Below, piece after piece: positions 24,266-32,728 of a DNA stretch of 64,000 bases. The DNA comes from DATBVX01 sp963705495 (lineage in GTDB: Bacteria > Pseudomonadota > Gammaproteobacteria > Steroidobacterales > Steroidobacteraceae), in NCBI GenBank assembly GCA_963705495.1, contig CAVPJQ010000018.1, positions 31,857-95,856 of the forward strand, read 5' to 3'. Each line of letters starts with the position of its first letter. The stretch's first letter is position 1. The notes beneath the pieces are model-generated. The model saw only the letters and a program-made list of their open reading frames with translations, had not been told where the DNA came from and ran no database searches. Made by a program: the position numbers and the translations under genes.

Positions 24266-27200
24266 TCAGCGCAAGCGAACGCGGAAACGGATGGTGAAGG
24301 ACGGATTGCCGCCCGGACCGGCGGCGCTCATCGTGCCGGTCGGCGCGATTCGAAGACCCGTGACGTTGGGATCGAAGCCCGCGGCATCGGGCACGGGCGT
24401 GTAGGTGTAGGGCGCTACGCCACCCGGCTGATTCGAATAGCTCACGTTGGATGCATATGCGTAGCTCAGGCCGCTGACGGGCGTTCCATTCACGAAGGCA
24501 ACTGGATCCCCGCTCGCCGTCGACACATAGAGATCCGAATTCGGCGGCACGAACTCGCTGATCACCAGCGTGCTCGCATCGACAGTGCCGGGCCCCTGGT
24601 TGGTGATCGTGAGCGAGTAGAGCTGGACGCTCCCCGGTATGCGCTTGGGGTTGGTCGCGTTGTTGTACGGATCGGAGATCACCTGTGAGGTGCGCGCGAC
24701 GATGAGCGTCGGCTGCGGTATCACGACATCGAAGGTGCCGATACCGAGGTCGGTCACCGTGCCTTCCGTGCCTTCGGCAGCCGTGACTCTCATGGTCCAG
24801 GAGCCTGCGGGTGCTGCGCCAGGCACAGCGTAGGTCAGCTCGTACGTTTTGGTCGCGGCCCCCGAGTCGTTGACTTGCGTCATCGCGGAGTTGGTCAGCA
24901 CTGCCGTGCCACTCGGGTTCAGGAGCGTCACCGAGGCCCCCGAGATATCGAAACTGCCGAACGGATCGCTCACGACGGCGCGCATGAACACCGTGGAACC
25001 GGGGAAGAACGAGGCCGTCGCGACGCCGCCGGCGTAGGCGGCGTTGAAGCTCTGCACGCTGCTGACGCTGATGACGGTGTTGCTGTTGAAGCTGACATTC
25101 GAGCGCTGGGCTGCGGAGTTGGCCGGGTACACCAGCACGTCGCGACTGCCGCTGCCGGTGGTGTTGTTGGTCACCTGCAAAGAGATGGTTGCGCCGGTGG
25201 GGAGCGTAGTCGCAGCGATTGGCACGGTAAACGTCTGCAGGGTGGGAGTCGTGTCACTGGGCGTGAACGTGACTTGCACCGTGCCCAGCGTGATGCCACC
25301 GCTGGCCGTCAGCGTCACCCGCACCACGCGCGACGTGCCGTTCCCGGAGCGCGTGAAGTACAGCTGCACGGGTGCATTGCCTGCAGGCAGCGAAAGAGTC
25401 GTCGCCAGCGCTGGGGCCAGGACCCAGGTTTGACTATTGCCCTCTACGATGGTGACGGAGGGCGGCGCAGCCGGCGCTGGCGTGCGTGACAACTGCAGTC
25501 CTGATCTCAGGTAGAGAACCTTGTTGCCGCTCGATGGGATCTGGGATTGCGACACGACGACCTGCGGCGCCGCCGGCGTCGCGCCGGGCCCGAAGGTATT
25601 GAGGACCGTTGCGGTGTTGTCGATGGTCGCGCCCGGCGGTGTGCCGCCTGCGACCCTCACGTCGAACACGACCGTGACGGTGCCATTGGCGGGCACCGTG
25701 ATATTGGAGACATCGAGAAAGCCCGTGCCATCGGCCCCGGTGCCGGCCCCGGTCGAATTGTTCACGGCACCGGCCGGCAAGGTCACGACACTGAAGGAAT
25801 TGACGTTGGCGGGAATGTCGTCGGTCACGCGCACGCCGGGAGCAGGGACACCGGCTGTTTCGCGCAACGTGATCGTGTAGCGCAGGGTGTCGCCGGGATT
25901 CGCATCGCCGGCGTTGAGATCCGACACGGTCTTGGTCGAGGTCGAGAGATTCGGCAGCACGACGTTGGTCGTATCGTTCGCCGTATCGTTGGCCGCATTG
26001 AAATCCAGGCTCGCGCTCGACACGACGGCCGTATTGATCTTCGAAGGCGCCGCTGCCTGGCCGGGCAGAACCGTAAGCGAGAGATCGGGCAAAGTCGCAC
26101 CCAGCGCGAGCGGTGGCGGGTGATTGCAGGTCACGGTCTGAGCAGCTGCGCTGCAACTCCATCCCGTGCCAGTGCCTGACACATAACTGAACCCGGTGGG
26201 GAGCGTGTCCGTCACCGTGATGGTGTTGTCTTCCTGCTCGAGCCCCACGCCGGTGCCATTGCTGACGCGAATCGTGTAGACGCCGTTGGTTCCGGCGGAG
26301 AAGTTCCCGACGTGCGTCTTGGTGATGCTGAGATCGACACTCGGTTCGCTCGTGATGCTCACGACCTGCGCGGTCAGCAGGACGAGGTCGCCGCCCGCCG
26401 AGAACACGGTCGTCGCCGACGTTTGCCCGGCTGAGATGTACGGATCTAGGGTGAAAGTATCGACGTCGACGCCGTAGCTGGTCGCCACCCCGAGCGTGTT
26501 GACGGTGCCGTCGTAGGGTTGGGTGGTCGGGTCGCTGGCGGGGACGACGATGCCATCGTCGAGCGCGTTGCCGTTGAAGCTCAACTGCTCGCTGAAACCG
26601 TTAAGCGGTGTCGAATTCTGCGGATCGCCTTCCCAGGCGACGATTGCCATCTTGCCGTTGATCGGTGCGACCGGCACGCGAAAACCGTCAGGCGTCAGCG
26701 TGATGGAACTGCCGCGGAAGAACTGCAACCCGTCGAACACGTTGATGGCGCGCAGATCCTCCGCCGCGCGCTGGTAGATCACGACGAGTCCCCAGCCCGC
26801 GACCACGGCCTGGCTGCCGCAATGAGGCGCGCCCGTATTGACCGTGAGTCCGCTGAAGGTGTAGTTGCCATTCCCGGCGACGCGCGCCGTCACGTCGGCG
26901 AAGCCGCCGAAGTACGGGAACAGAGTGCCGCCGTTGTTGAACGTGGTGGTGAACGTGCGAGTCGCAGTGAGCGCCGAACCGGCGAAAGTAACGGTCGAGT
27001 CGATCGTGGCTCCGGTCTGCGATCCGCCCCAGTACAAGTAGGCGGCGAGAATCGTCGAGCCCGCTGGAATGCCGGCGACGGCAGCGGTACTGCTGGCGCC
27101 AACGGCGCAAGCGTCACCCGTATTTGGCTGCGTACGGAGCGATCCGCCGGTCGCAACGAAATTGATGTTGCCGACGAAGCGCGCGTACCGGGTGATGGTC

Positions 27201-27268
27201 TGTGAAAAGGCCGTGGCGGGGCCAAGGAGCAGCCCCACCAAGGCCAGCCACGCCAGTGTTCGCCTCAT
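24266..27268 (-). CDS. large secreted/surface protein with DUF11-type repeats (1000 aa)
   Basis: From ATG 27268 a signal peptide (LAWLALVGLLLGPATAFSQ) leads into an N-terminal beta-rich domain of about 300 residues with SILAAYLYWGGSQTG-type sequence. DUF11/CARDB-like immunoglobulin-fold modules follow: SVDLSITKTHVGNF..YTIRVSNG, TDTLPTGFSYVSGTGTGW, NLSTSTKTVSDLNAGD..TDDIP and, near the C-terminus, SVQLYSLTITNQGPGTVDAS. The protein is low in lysine and cysteine and rich in Thr, Ser, Ala and Gly, like adhesins and extracellular matrix proteins. No sortase, autotransporter or PEP-CTERM sorting tail is visible; it ends SFTIRFRVRLR. No secretion partner is adjacent. Function unknown; cell-surface or matrix use is likely. 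Confidence 0.83.
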   Translation of the reverse strand: MRRTLAWLALVGLLLGPATAFSQTITRYARFVGNINFVATGGSLRTQPNTGDACAVGASSTAAVAGIPAGSTILAAYLYWGGSQTGATIDSTVTFAGSALTATRTFTTTFNNGGTLFPYFGGFADVTARVAGNGNYTFSGLTVNTGAPHCGSQAVVAGWGLVVIYQRAAEDLRAINVFDGLQFFRGSSITLTPDGFRVPVAPINGKMAIVAWEGDPQNSTPLNGFSEQLSFNGNALDDGIVVPASDPTTQPYDGTVNTLGVATSYGVDVDTFTLDPYISAGQTSATTVFSAGGDLVLLTAQVVSITSEPSVDLSITKTHVGNFSAGTNGVYTIRVSNGTGVGLEQEDNTITVTDTLPTGFSYVSGTGTGWSCSAAAQTVTCNHPPPLALGATLPDLSLTVLPGQAAAPSKINTAVVSSASLDFNAANDTANDTTNVVLPNLSTSTKTVSDLNAGDANPGDTLRYTITLRETAGVPAPGVRVTDDIPANVNSFSVVTLPAGAVNNSTGAGTGADGTGFLDVSNITVPANGTVTVVFDVRVAGGTPPGATIDNTATVLNTFGPGATPAAPQVVVSQSQIPSSGNKVLYLRSGLQLSRTPAPAAPPSVTIVEGNSQTWVLAPALATTLSLPAGNAPVQLYFTRSGNGTSRVVRVTLTASGGITLGTVQVTFTPSDTTPTLQTFTVPIAATTLPTGATISLQVTNNTTGSGSRDVLVYPANSAAQRSNVSFNSNTVISVSSVQSFNAAYAGGVATASFFPGSTVFMRAVVSDPFGSFDISGASVTLLNPSGTAVLTNSAMTQVNDSGAATKTYELTYAVPGAAPAGSWTMRVTAAEGTEGTVTDLGIGTFDVVIPQPTLIVARTSQVISDPYNNATNPKRIPGSVQLYSLTITNQGPGTVDASTLVISEFVPPNSDLYVSTASGDPVAFVNGTPVSGLSYAYASNVSYSNQPGGVAPYTYTPVPDAAGFDPNVTGLRIAPTGTMSAAGPGGNPSFTIRFRVRLR

Positions 27269-27406
27269 TGCAACACTCGATTACCCTTGCGATCGTGATC
27301 GCCGCCGCGCCGCACCGCCGTCACTGCGGAACACCCTGCGCAAATCGGCTCGCTCACTGTATAAGTCTTTGAGTTCCAAGCGCGTGGAGCCGCTCACAGG
27401 GCCTTT

Positions 27407-27973
27407 ATGTCAACCGTGATCGAGCGCACAAATCGCCCCCAATCGCAGCCCCTTCTGTCGCTCGTAGTGGCGATGGCTGAGAACGGTGTGATCGGCAACG
27501 CAAATCGACTTCCGTGGCACCTGCCGGCGGACCTGAAGCACTTCAAGAGCGTGACCATGGGCAAGCCCATGCTGATGGGTCGCAAGACCTTCGAATCCAT
27601 CGGCAAAGCGCTGCCCGGGAGGCGCAATCTCGTGATGTCACGCGGCCGCCAGATCGATGCGCCAGGCATTGAAACGGTGGCGGATCTCGAAGCAGCACTC
27701 GCGGCCACACAGGATGCCGACGAGCTCATGGTGATCGGCGGAGCGGAGATCTTTCGGTTGTGTCTGCCGCATGCGCAACGCATCTATCTCACCCGCGTGC
27801 ACGCGCCGATCGCCGGCGATACGCGCTTTCCCAGCATCGACTGGCACGAGTGGCGCAGCGTGCAACGAACCGTACAGGCTGCGGATGACCGCAACGCCTA
27901 CGCGCTGACGTTCGTGACGCTGGAAAAGGGGTCGCCGTCGCGCGGCGACCCCGATGACCCTCACTCCTTATAA
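27407..27973 (+). CDS. folA: dihydrofolate reductase
   Basis: Reduces dihydrofolate to tetrahydrofolate with NADPH. Core motifs: LVVAMAENGVIGNANRLPWH, LPADLKHFKSVTMGKPMLMG with the catalytic acid replaced in the usual way (PADLK), MLMGRKTFESIG, NLVMSRG and the cofactor motif MVIGGAEIFRL. At 188 residues it is longer than the usual 160, with about 16 extra N-terminal residues and a tail (KGSPSRGDPDDPHSL). The tail is encoded by a strong GC hairpin at 27928-27952, so the ancestral end may have been near residue 173. A TATAAG hexamer at 27360-27365 may be its -10 element. It overlaps the convergent membrane-protein gene by 13 bases. Confidence 0.95.
   Translation: MSTVIERTNRPQSQPLLSLVVAMAENGVIGNANRLPWHLPADLKHFKSVTMGKPMLMGRKTFESIGKALPGRRNLVMSRGRQIDAPGIETVADLEAALAATQDADELMVIGGAEIFRLCLPHAQRIYLTRVHAPIAGDTRFPSIDWHEWRSVQRTVQAADDRNAYALTFVTLEKGSPSRGDPDDPHSL
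27928..27952 (-). terminator. intrinsic terminator for the convergent membrane-protein gene
   Basis: GGGGTCGCCG (27928-27937) pairs perfectly with CGGCGACCCC (27943-27952) around a 5-base loop. On the minus strand the stem is followed by TTTTCC, giving a standard intrinsic terminator just beyond the stop codon of the 27961-28383 gene. The same bases encode the last residues of FolA on the plus strand. Confidence 0.6.
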
Positions 27974-28383
27974 ACCCAGGCGCCCGCGACTCCGGCGAGC
28001 ACGGTCTCAATCAGGCCCTGGAAACCCCATTTCACCAGCAGATCGTCTGAATACAGTCCGATGACGTGGTAATCGATGAGTCCCACCAGATAGCCACCGA
28101 GGAACATCGCAATCGATACGACGACGGCGGTGCGAACGCCTGGTCCGAAGCGCGTCCGTGCCGCGGCGTAAAAGAAGATCAGCACGAGCCCCACGAGCAG
28201 GCACACGACTGCGTAGGCCAGGTAGGCGCTCGAACTCATCGACGCGGCGAGTCCGAGCTCATTGAGGCGCGCCGCGACTGGTGTTCCCCACACCTTTACG
28301 GCCATGAACCATTCGATCAGATAGATGACGAGCGCGGCGACTACACCGCCGCCGATCCAGCGCGGAACATTGATTCCACCCAT
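27961..28383 (-). CDS. small integral membrane protein (140 aa), unknown
   Basis: Four hydrophobic segments (about residues 10-28, 52-72, 84-106 and 118-137) separated by short loops, with little soluble sequence. The N-terminus is NVPRWIGGGVVAALVIYLIE. The pattern resembles DUF-type membrane proteins found across Proteobacteria, but I cannot name the family. ATG 28383 lies 143 bases from the divergent methyltransferase-like gene. A clear terminator (27928-27952) follows its stop codon, so it appears to be a monocistronic unit. It overlaps folA by 13 bases at the 3' end. Confidence 0.7.
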   Translation of the reverse strand: MGGINVPRWIGGGVVAALVIYLIEWFMAVKVWGTPVAARLNELGLAASMSSSAYLAYAVVCLLVGLVLIFFYAAARTRFGPGVRTAVVVSIAMFLGGYLVGLIDYHVIGLYSDDLLVKWGFQGLIETVLAGVAGAWVYKE

Positions 28384-28526
28384 GGCTATCCCCCCGGTTT
28401 GTTGATGTTGTCATCCCCTCGGGAGAGCGCACGCCGCGGACCCCGAGGCGAACGGGCGAGGAGGGTACGCCGAGGGGACACGACGGGCAAACCGCCCGTT
28501 ACAATGGGCACGGACTCGAGACAGAC

Positions 28527-28979
28527 GTGGAACAAAAACGCAAAATCCTTCCGCCGGTCTGGTTGCTGCTTGCGCTGGGACTCGCCGTGGCATTGAACTA
28601 CGCGGCGCCCATCGTGCGCATCTTTACTCCTCCCTGGTCGTACTCGGGCGCAGTGCTGGTGGTGCTCGGCATCACGATGAGTGCAGCTGGGGCCGGCGCG
28701 TTCAAGCGAGCCGGCACACCGGTGGTGCCCTTCGAGCCCTCGACCGCGCTGGTGACGGATGGCCTCTACCGCTTTACGCGTAACCCGATGTACCTCGGAC
28801 TGGTGCTGAGCCTGCTCGGCGCCGCGATCCTGCTCGGCAGTCTGGGTGCCTTGCTGGTGCTGCCGGCATTCGTGTGGATCCTGCAGACGCAGTTCATCGC
28901 CGGTGAAGAGCGCTTTCTCGAAGGCATCTTCGGCGCGCGCTATCTCGACTACAAGAAGCGGGTCCGACGCTGGCTGTAA
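28527..28979 (+). CDS. isoprenylcysteine carboxyl methyltransferase-family membrane protein
   Basis: A 150-residue membrane protein of the ICMT/PEMT-like group (NnrU/DUF1295 relatives) with four hydrophobic helices. The C-terminal SAM-binding signature is LVTDGLYRFTRNPMYLG, then EERFLEGIFGARYLDYKKRV, where RNPMY and the E-x-Y-x-x-Y segment are characteristic. Bacterial members are mostly uncharacterised; some methylate lipids or small molecules. The start is GTG 28527. The 143-base divergent region holds an exact hairpin ACGGGC/GCCCGT (28483-28499) and TACAAT at 28500-28505, a possible -10 element. It precedes the PQQ dehydrogenase by 25 bases and may share its transcript. Confidence 0.83.
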   Translation: MEQKRKILPPVWLLLALGLAVALNYAAPIVRIFTPPWSYSGAVLVVLGITMSAAGAGAFKRAGTPVVPFEPSTALVTDGLYRFTRNPMYLGLVLSLLGAAILLGSLGALLVLPAFVWILQTQFIAGEERFLEGIFGARYLDYKKRVRRWL

Positions 28980-29004
28980 AGACGACAAGAGACCGGGGGG
29001 AGTA

Positions 29005-30969
29005 ATGACGTTCGCTCGAAAAATCTCGCGGGCAAGTCTGCTCGTCTGTGTGCTGTTGGTGGCTTGCAGCGAAGGCGGCAAGGTCGATCACCCGAACGGA
29101 CCGGGCGCGGAATGGACGAGCTTCGGCGGCAGCCCGGGTGGCGGACACTATTCACCCGCGAATGAGATCACGCGCGAGAATGTCCATGCACTGAAGCTTG
29201 CGTGGGTTCATCACTCGGGCGACGTTCGCGGGCCGCCCGCGGAAGGCGCAGGCGCCATCAATGGCCCTCTGCAGCAGACCGGTTTCGGTGCGACGCCCAT
29301 TGTCTCCGGCGACACGCTTTACTACTGCACGCCATACAACCGCGTGTTCGCTCTGGATGCGGCGACCGGCAAGGAACGGTGGGTGTTCGACCCTCATGTC
29401 GACATGAGCCAGGAGAACGCGCCCGCTTGTCGCGGCGTTTCGCTTTGGGCAGGCGCGGGAGGGCCAGAGCAGTGTGGCAAGCGCATATTCACTGGGACCC
29501 TTGATGCCCGGCTGATCGCGCTGGATGCCGGGAGCGGCGCCGCCTGTACGGATTTCGGCACCGGCGGGGAAGTGGATCTCAATGTCGGCCTGACGCCGCA
29601 CGGCTCCAGGGAATACAGCGTGACCAGTCCGCCGGCCATCCTGGGCGATACGGTCATCGTGGGGGCACTGGTTGCCGACAGCTTCCGCAAGGGCGTGCCG
29701 GCCGGCGTCGTGCGCGCGTTCGATGCGCGCAGCGGTGCACTCAAGTGGGCGTGGAATGCGGTGCCGCCGGGTGAAGCCGATCTCAATCCTGACGGCACCT
29801 ATCGCGCCGGCACCCCCAATGTCTGGTCGATCATGTCGGTCGATCCCGCGCGCAATCTCGTCTTTCTGCCGACGGGCAATGCGGGGAACGACTATTTCGG
29901 CGGCGACCGCCAAGGGCTCGACTACTACTCGAGCTCGGTGGTCGCGCTGGACGGTGCGACCGGCAAGGTCGTGTGGCACTTCCAGGCTGTGCATCACGAT
30001 GTCTGGGACTACGACATGCCGGCACAACCGACACTGCTCGACCTGACGATCGACGGCAAGAGCGTTCCGGCGCTGATCGAAGTGACCAAGATGGGCTTCA
30101 CGTTCGTGCTCAATCGCGAAACGGGCGAGCCGCTGTTCCCAGTCGAGGAGAAACCGGCGCCACAGGATGGCGCCGTGCCGGAGGAACATCTGAGCGCGAC
30201 GCAGCCGGTGCCCTCACTCCCGGCACCAACGGCCCGGACGCGGCTGACTGCGGATGACGCGTGGGGCTTCACGTTCTGGGACAAGGGCAAGTGTCGCGAC
30301 ACGCTCGAGGGATTGCGCACCGGCGATATCTATCAGCCGCCGTCGTTGCAGGGGTCGGTGATCAATCCCTCCACGTTCGGCGGCAACGATTGGGGATCAC
30401 CCGCTGTAGATCCCGTGAGCCAGCGGATGGTCGTGGCGACGACTCACATCGCGTTGTCGGTCAAGCTCGTGCCTCGAGCCCAGTGTGGCTCGCTCAATCC
30501 GGACTTGCCGCAAACCGGCTCTGCCTATTGCGCGATTGTCCTGCCAGTGCTCTCGCCGTGGGGTGCGCCCTGCACCAAGCCACCCTGGGCGACGCTCGAC
30601 GCCGTCGATCTTTCGTCGGGCAAGATGGCCTGGACCCGTCCGCTCGGTGAGCTGGGCGCGGGCGCGAGGTGGCCGCTGTCCAAGATGGACGGCTCGGCGT
30701 TTTCGATCGGCGGCCCACTCATCACCGCGACGGGCCTGATCTTCATCGGCGCGGGCACCGACCCTGCATTCCGGGCCTACGATCTCTCCACCGGCAAGGA
30801 GCTCTGGAAGGCGACCTTGCCGACCACAGCAAACTCGGTGCCGATGAGTTACCGGCTCGGGGACAACGGGCGCCAGTTCGTGGTGGTCGCCGCGGGCGGC
30901 CATTTCGCGCTGAGCGGAATGGTACCGGCGGGCGACTCCCTGATGGCGTTCGCGCTGCCGACCGAGTGA
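29005..30969 (+). CDS. PQQ-dependent dehydrogenase (quinoprotein), lipoprotein
   Basis: A 654-residue periplasmic quinoprotein with an 8-bladed propeller built from tryptophan-docking repeats (for example ALDAATGKERWVFDPHVD, VALDGATGKVVWHFQAVHHD, AYDLSTGKELWKATLP). The active-site area contains GRHQ..-like WDYDMPAQPTLLDL and EVTKMGFTFVLNRETGEPLF, as in membrane glucose/quinate-type dehydrogenases. The N-terminus is a lipoprotein signal (LLVCVLLVACSE), so it is anchored rather than fused to the five-helix domain of classical GcdA. No CxxCH haem motif is present. ATG 29005 has a GGGGGGAG ribosome-binding site. No pqq synthesis genes are in the window, and the substrate (sugar, polyol or alcohol) is unresolved. 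Confidence 0.86.
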   Translation: MTFARKISRASLLVCVLLVACSEGGKVDHPNGPGAEWTSFGGSPGGGHYSPANEITRENVHALKLAWVHHSGDVRGPPAEGAGAINGPLQQTGFGATPIVSGDTLYYCTPYNRVFALDAATGKERWVFDPHVDMSQENAPACRGVSLWAGAGGPEQCGKRIFTGTLDARLIALDAGSGAACTDFGTGGEVDLNVGLTPHGSREYSVTSPPAILGDTVIVGALVADSFRKGVPAGVVRAFDARSGALKWAWNAVPPGEADLNPDGTYRAGTPNVWSIMSVDPARNLVFLPTGNAGNDYFGGDRQGLDYYSSSVVALDGATGKVVWHFQAVHHDVWDYDMPAQPTLLDLTIDGKSVPALIEVTKMGFTFVLNRETGEPLFPVEEKPAPQDGAVPEEHLSATQPVPSLPAPTARTRLTADDAWGFTFWDKGKCRDTLEGLRTGDIYQPPSLQGSVINPSTFGGNDWGSPAVDPVSQRMVVATTHIALSVKLVPRAQCGSLNPDLPQTGSAYCAIVLPVLSPWGAPCTKPPWATLDAVDLSSGKMAWTRPLGELGAGARWPLSKMDGSAFSIGGPLITATGLIFIGAGTDPAFRAYDLSTGKELWKATLPTTANSVPMSYRLGDNGRQFVVVAAGGHFALSGMVPAGDSLMAFALPTE

Positions 30970-30978
30970 GGTGACGAA

Positions 30979-32646
30979 CTAGGGCTCGGGTGTCGGCAGC
31001 GGTGCTTCGACGGCGGCGCCGCCATGCACCCCGGCCAGCTCGCTCATCGCGCGGCGCAATGCCTTCCAGCGGCGTCCGCGCACGCGGCGGAAGGTCTTGG
31101 TGAAACGGCGCCGCATGTCGCCGGCACTGAGGCGCTGCCGCTCGGTGAAGATTCCCATCAGGAAGACCGTCTCGCCCGGCATCTTGCACGAGCGGCTACC
31201 GACCATGACCCGAAACCGATCTGCTGCGACGTTTGCATCCTGGTGCGATCCGAGGCGGTTCTGCAGTCGTCTGACCGCCTGCAACATCTTCATCGCGCTC
31301 TCGCCATAGAAGCCGTCGAACGACTCGATCGCGTAGCGCAGGCGCTTCGTGCGTCGCCGTACATTGTGGTACGCGGCCGCGTCCATATGGCGGTCAGCCG
31401 CGTCGGCCGCGCGCCGCAGTTTCCTGAAGGTGCGGCGAATCAGCCGGGGCGCGACCCGAGCGGCGATCGGGTTGTTGCGCCTGACGGCCATGCGGTTCGG
31501 CTTGAAGAGAGCGACCCGCAGTCGCTCGATGAGGCGCCGCGTCGACGCGCGATCGAGCGCGGCCAGCATCCGGGTCCGGGCCTGCTGCCGTTCTCCCTCG
31601 AGTCGGGCGCGCAGCGGGTCGAGCCGCTGGCGATCGATCTCGTTCAGCTCCGCGGCGAATCGATCGAGCTCCGCGAGCTGCACATCAAGATCGCGCACTG
31701 TGCCGAGCGTACGCACGAGAGCCTTCCAGGCCGGGCGCTGTCGCAGGATCGTCTTCGGCAGATAGTCCTGGAACAGTCCCAGGCTCGTGTCGAGTCGACG
31801 GGCTGCGACCCGCAGTTCATGCAGGCGCTCCTCATTCTCGCCGAGCCGCGCCGCGGGCTCGCTCGTCAGCCAGGCCCACAAGTGCCGCCGCAGGTTGGCG
31901 CGCGCGATCTCGCCGATGCTCAGGGTCGGATCGATCAACATCGAGCCGAGGTCGCTCGACACCGGCGCCACCAGCCCCGTGGACTTCAGTCCCACCTCGT
32001 ACTTGCTGTCGGCCGCGGCCTCCAGCTCGCACTCGACGCGCAACTGGTCCACGAGCGGCTCGAGCGACCGCGTGGGCTCGCCGAGTGCTTCCACGTCGAC
32101 GCGCCGGATGCGCGCCCGGGAACCGCCGTCGGCACTGGCGACGATCGTTTCGTCCAGAGCGATCTCGGCCGCCTGTTCGCCCTGCTCCTTGAGGACCGCA
32201 AAGGGCTGCCTCTGGGTGCGCACGCGAAACAGCGTTCGTAGCGGTTGCGTGCCGGCCACAGCATGCACACGGGTGCCGACCGGCCCGTTGCTATGGGCAA
32301 AAGAGGCTTGTTCAGCCGAGGGAAGCGACTCATTGATCTCACGCCTGACCCTGAGGCCGTCCAATGCGGGCGCGAGGTCCTTCAGCGTCACTTCCGCCTG
32401 GCCGGGAACATCGCGCAGACGCAGCGCAAACCCGGCGCGGTGAAAACGCCAGTCCGCTGTGTCGAGATAGGTGTCGTAGATCGTGCGGCTCGGGCGCGGC
32501 TCGATCGTGAAGCCGCCGAAGCCGCTATGGTCGCTCAACCATTGACGCACCTGCGTCAGATCGCGGGCCGCGAGCTGCCACTCGACTTCCTGGTGAGGAT
32601 GTGCCGCGACTATGTCGGCTCGAGGCAGTTCTACATCGCCAGGCAT
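30979..32646 (-). CDS. CYTH-CHAD domain protein (inorganic triphosphatase-like)
   Basis: A 555-residue two-domain protein. The N-terminal CYTH domain spans about residues 15-220: HQEVEWQLAA (an ExExK-like variant, EVEW), TIYDTYLDTADWRFHRAGFALRLR, VTLKDLAPA and DETIVAS. This fold binds triphosphates and acidic groups in a beta-barrel. The C-terminal CHAD domain is helical and rich in His and Arg: HELRVAARRLDTSLGLFQDYL, TLGTVRDLDVQLAEL, RRTKRLRYAIESFDGFYG and LQNRLGSHQDANVAADRF. CHAD domains bind polyphosphate. The first glutamate-lysine signature is altered from ExExK, so triphosphatase activity is uncertain. It is convergent with the PQQ dehydrogenase gene. ATG 32646 was chosen because homology begins 15 residues later. 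Confidence 0.87.
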   Translation of the reverse strand: MPGDVELPRADIVAAHPHQEVEWQLAARDLTQVRQWLSDHSGFGGFTIEPRPSRTIYDTYLDTADWRFHRAGFALRLRDVPGQAEVTLKDLAPALDGLRVRREINESLPSAEQASFAHSNGPVGTRVHAVAGTQPLRTLFRVRTQRQPFAVLKEQGEQAAEIALDETIVASADGGSRARIRRVDVEALGEPTRSLEPLVDQLRVECELEAAADSKYEVGLKSTGLVAPVSSDLGSMLIDPTLSIGEIARANLRRHLWAWLTSEPAARLGENEERLHELRVAARRLDTSLGLFQDYLPKTILRQRPAWKALVRTLGTVRDLDVQLAELDRFAAELNEIDRQRLDPLRARLEGERQQARTRMLAALDRASTRRLIERLRVALFKPNRMAVRRNNPIAARVAPRLIRRTFRKLRRAADAADRHMDAAAYHNVRRRTKRLRYAIESFDGFYGESAMKMLQAVRRLQNRLGSHQDANVAADRFRVMVGSRSCKMPGETVFLMGIFTERQRLSAGDMRRRFTKTFRRVRGRRWKALRRAMSELAGVHGGAAVEAPLPTPEP

Positions 32647-32728
32647 GGGCGCAATTCTACAGGTCGATATCCCGCAATCCCAATTGAGCTGCCAATGTGA
32701 ACGCCAGGTCAACGCCCTGCGGCGACCC

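Noticed and set aside
29152..30189. 345-codon minus-strand frame opposite the PQQ dehydrogenase
   Set aside because: The plus-strand frame has signal peptide, propeller repeats and ribosome-binding site; the minus-strand frame has none.
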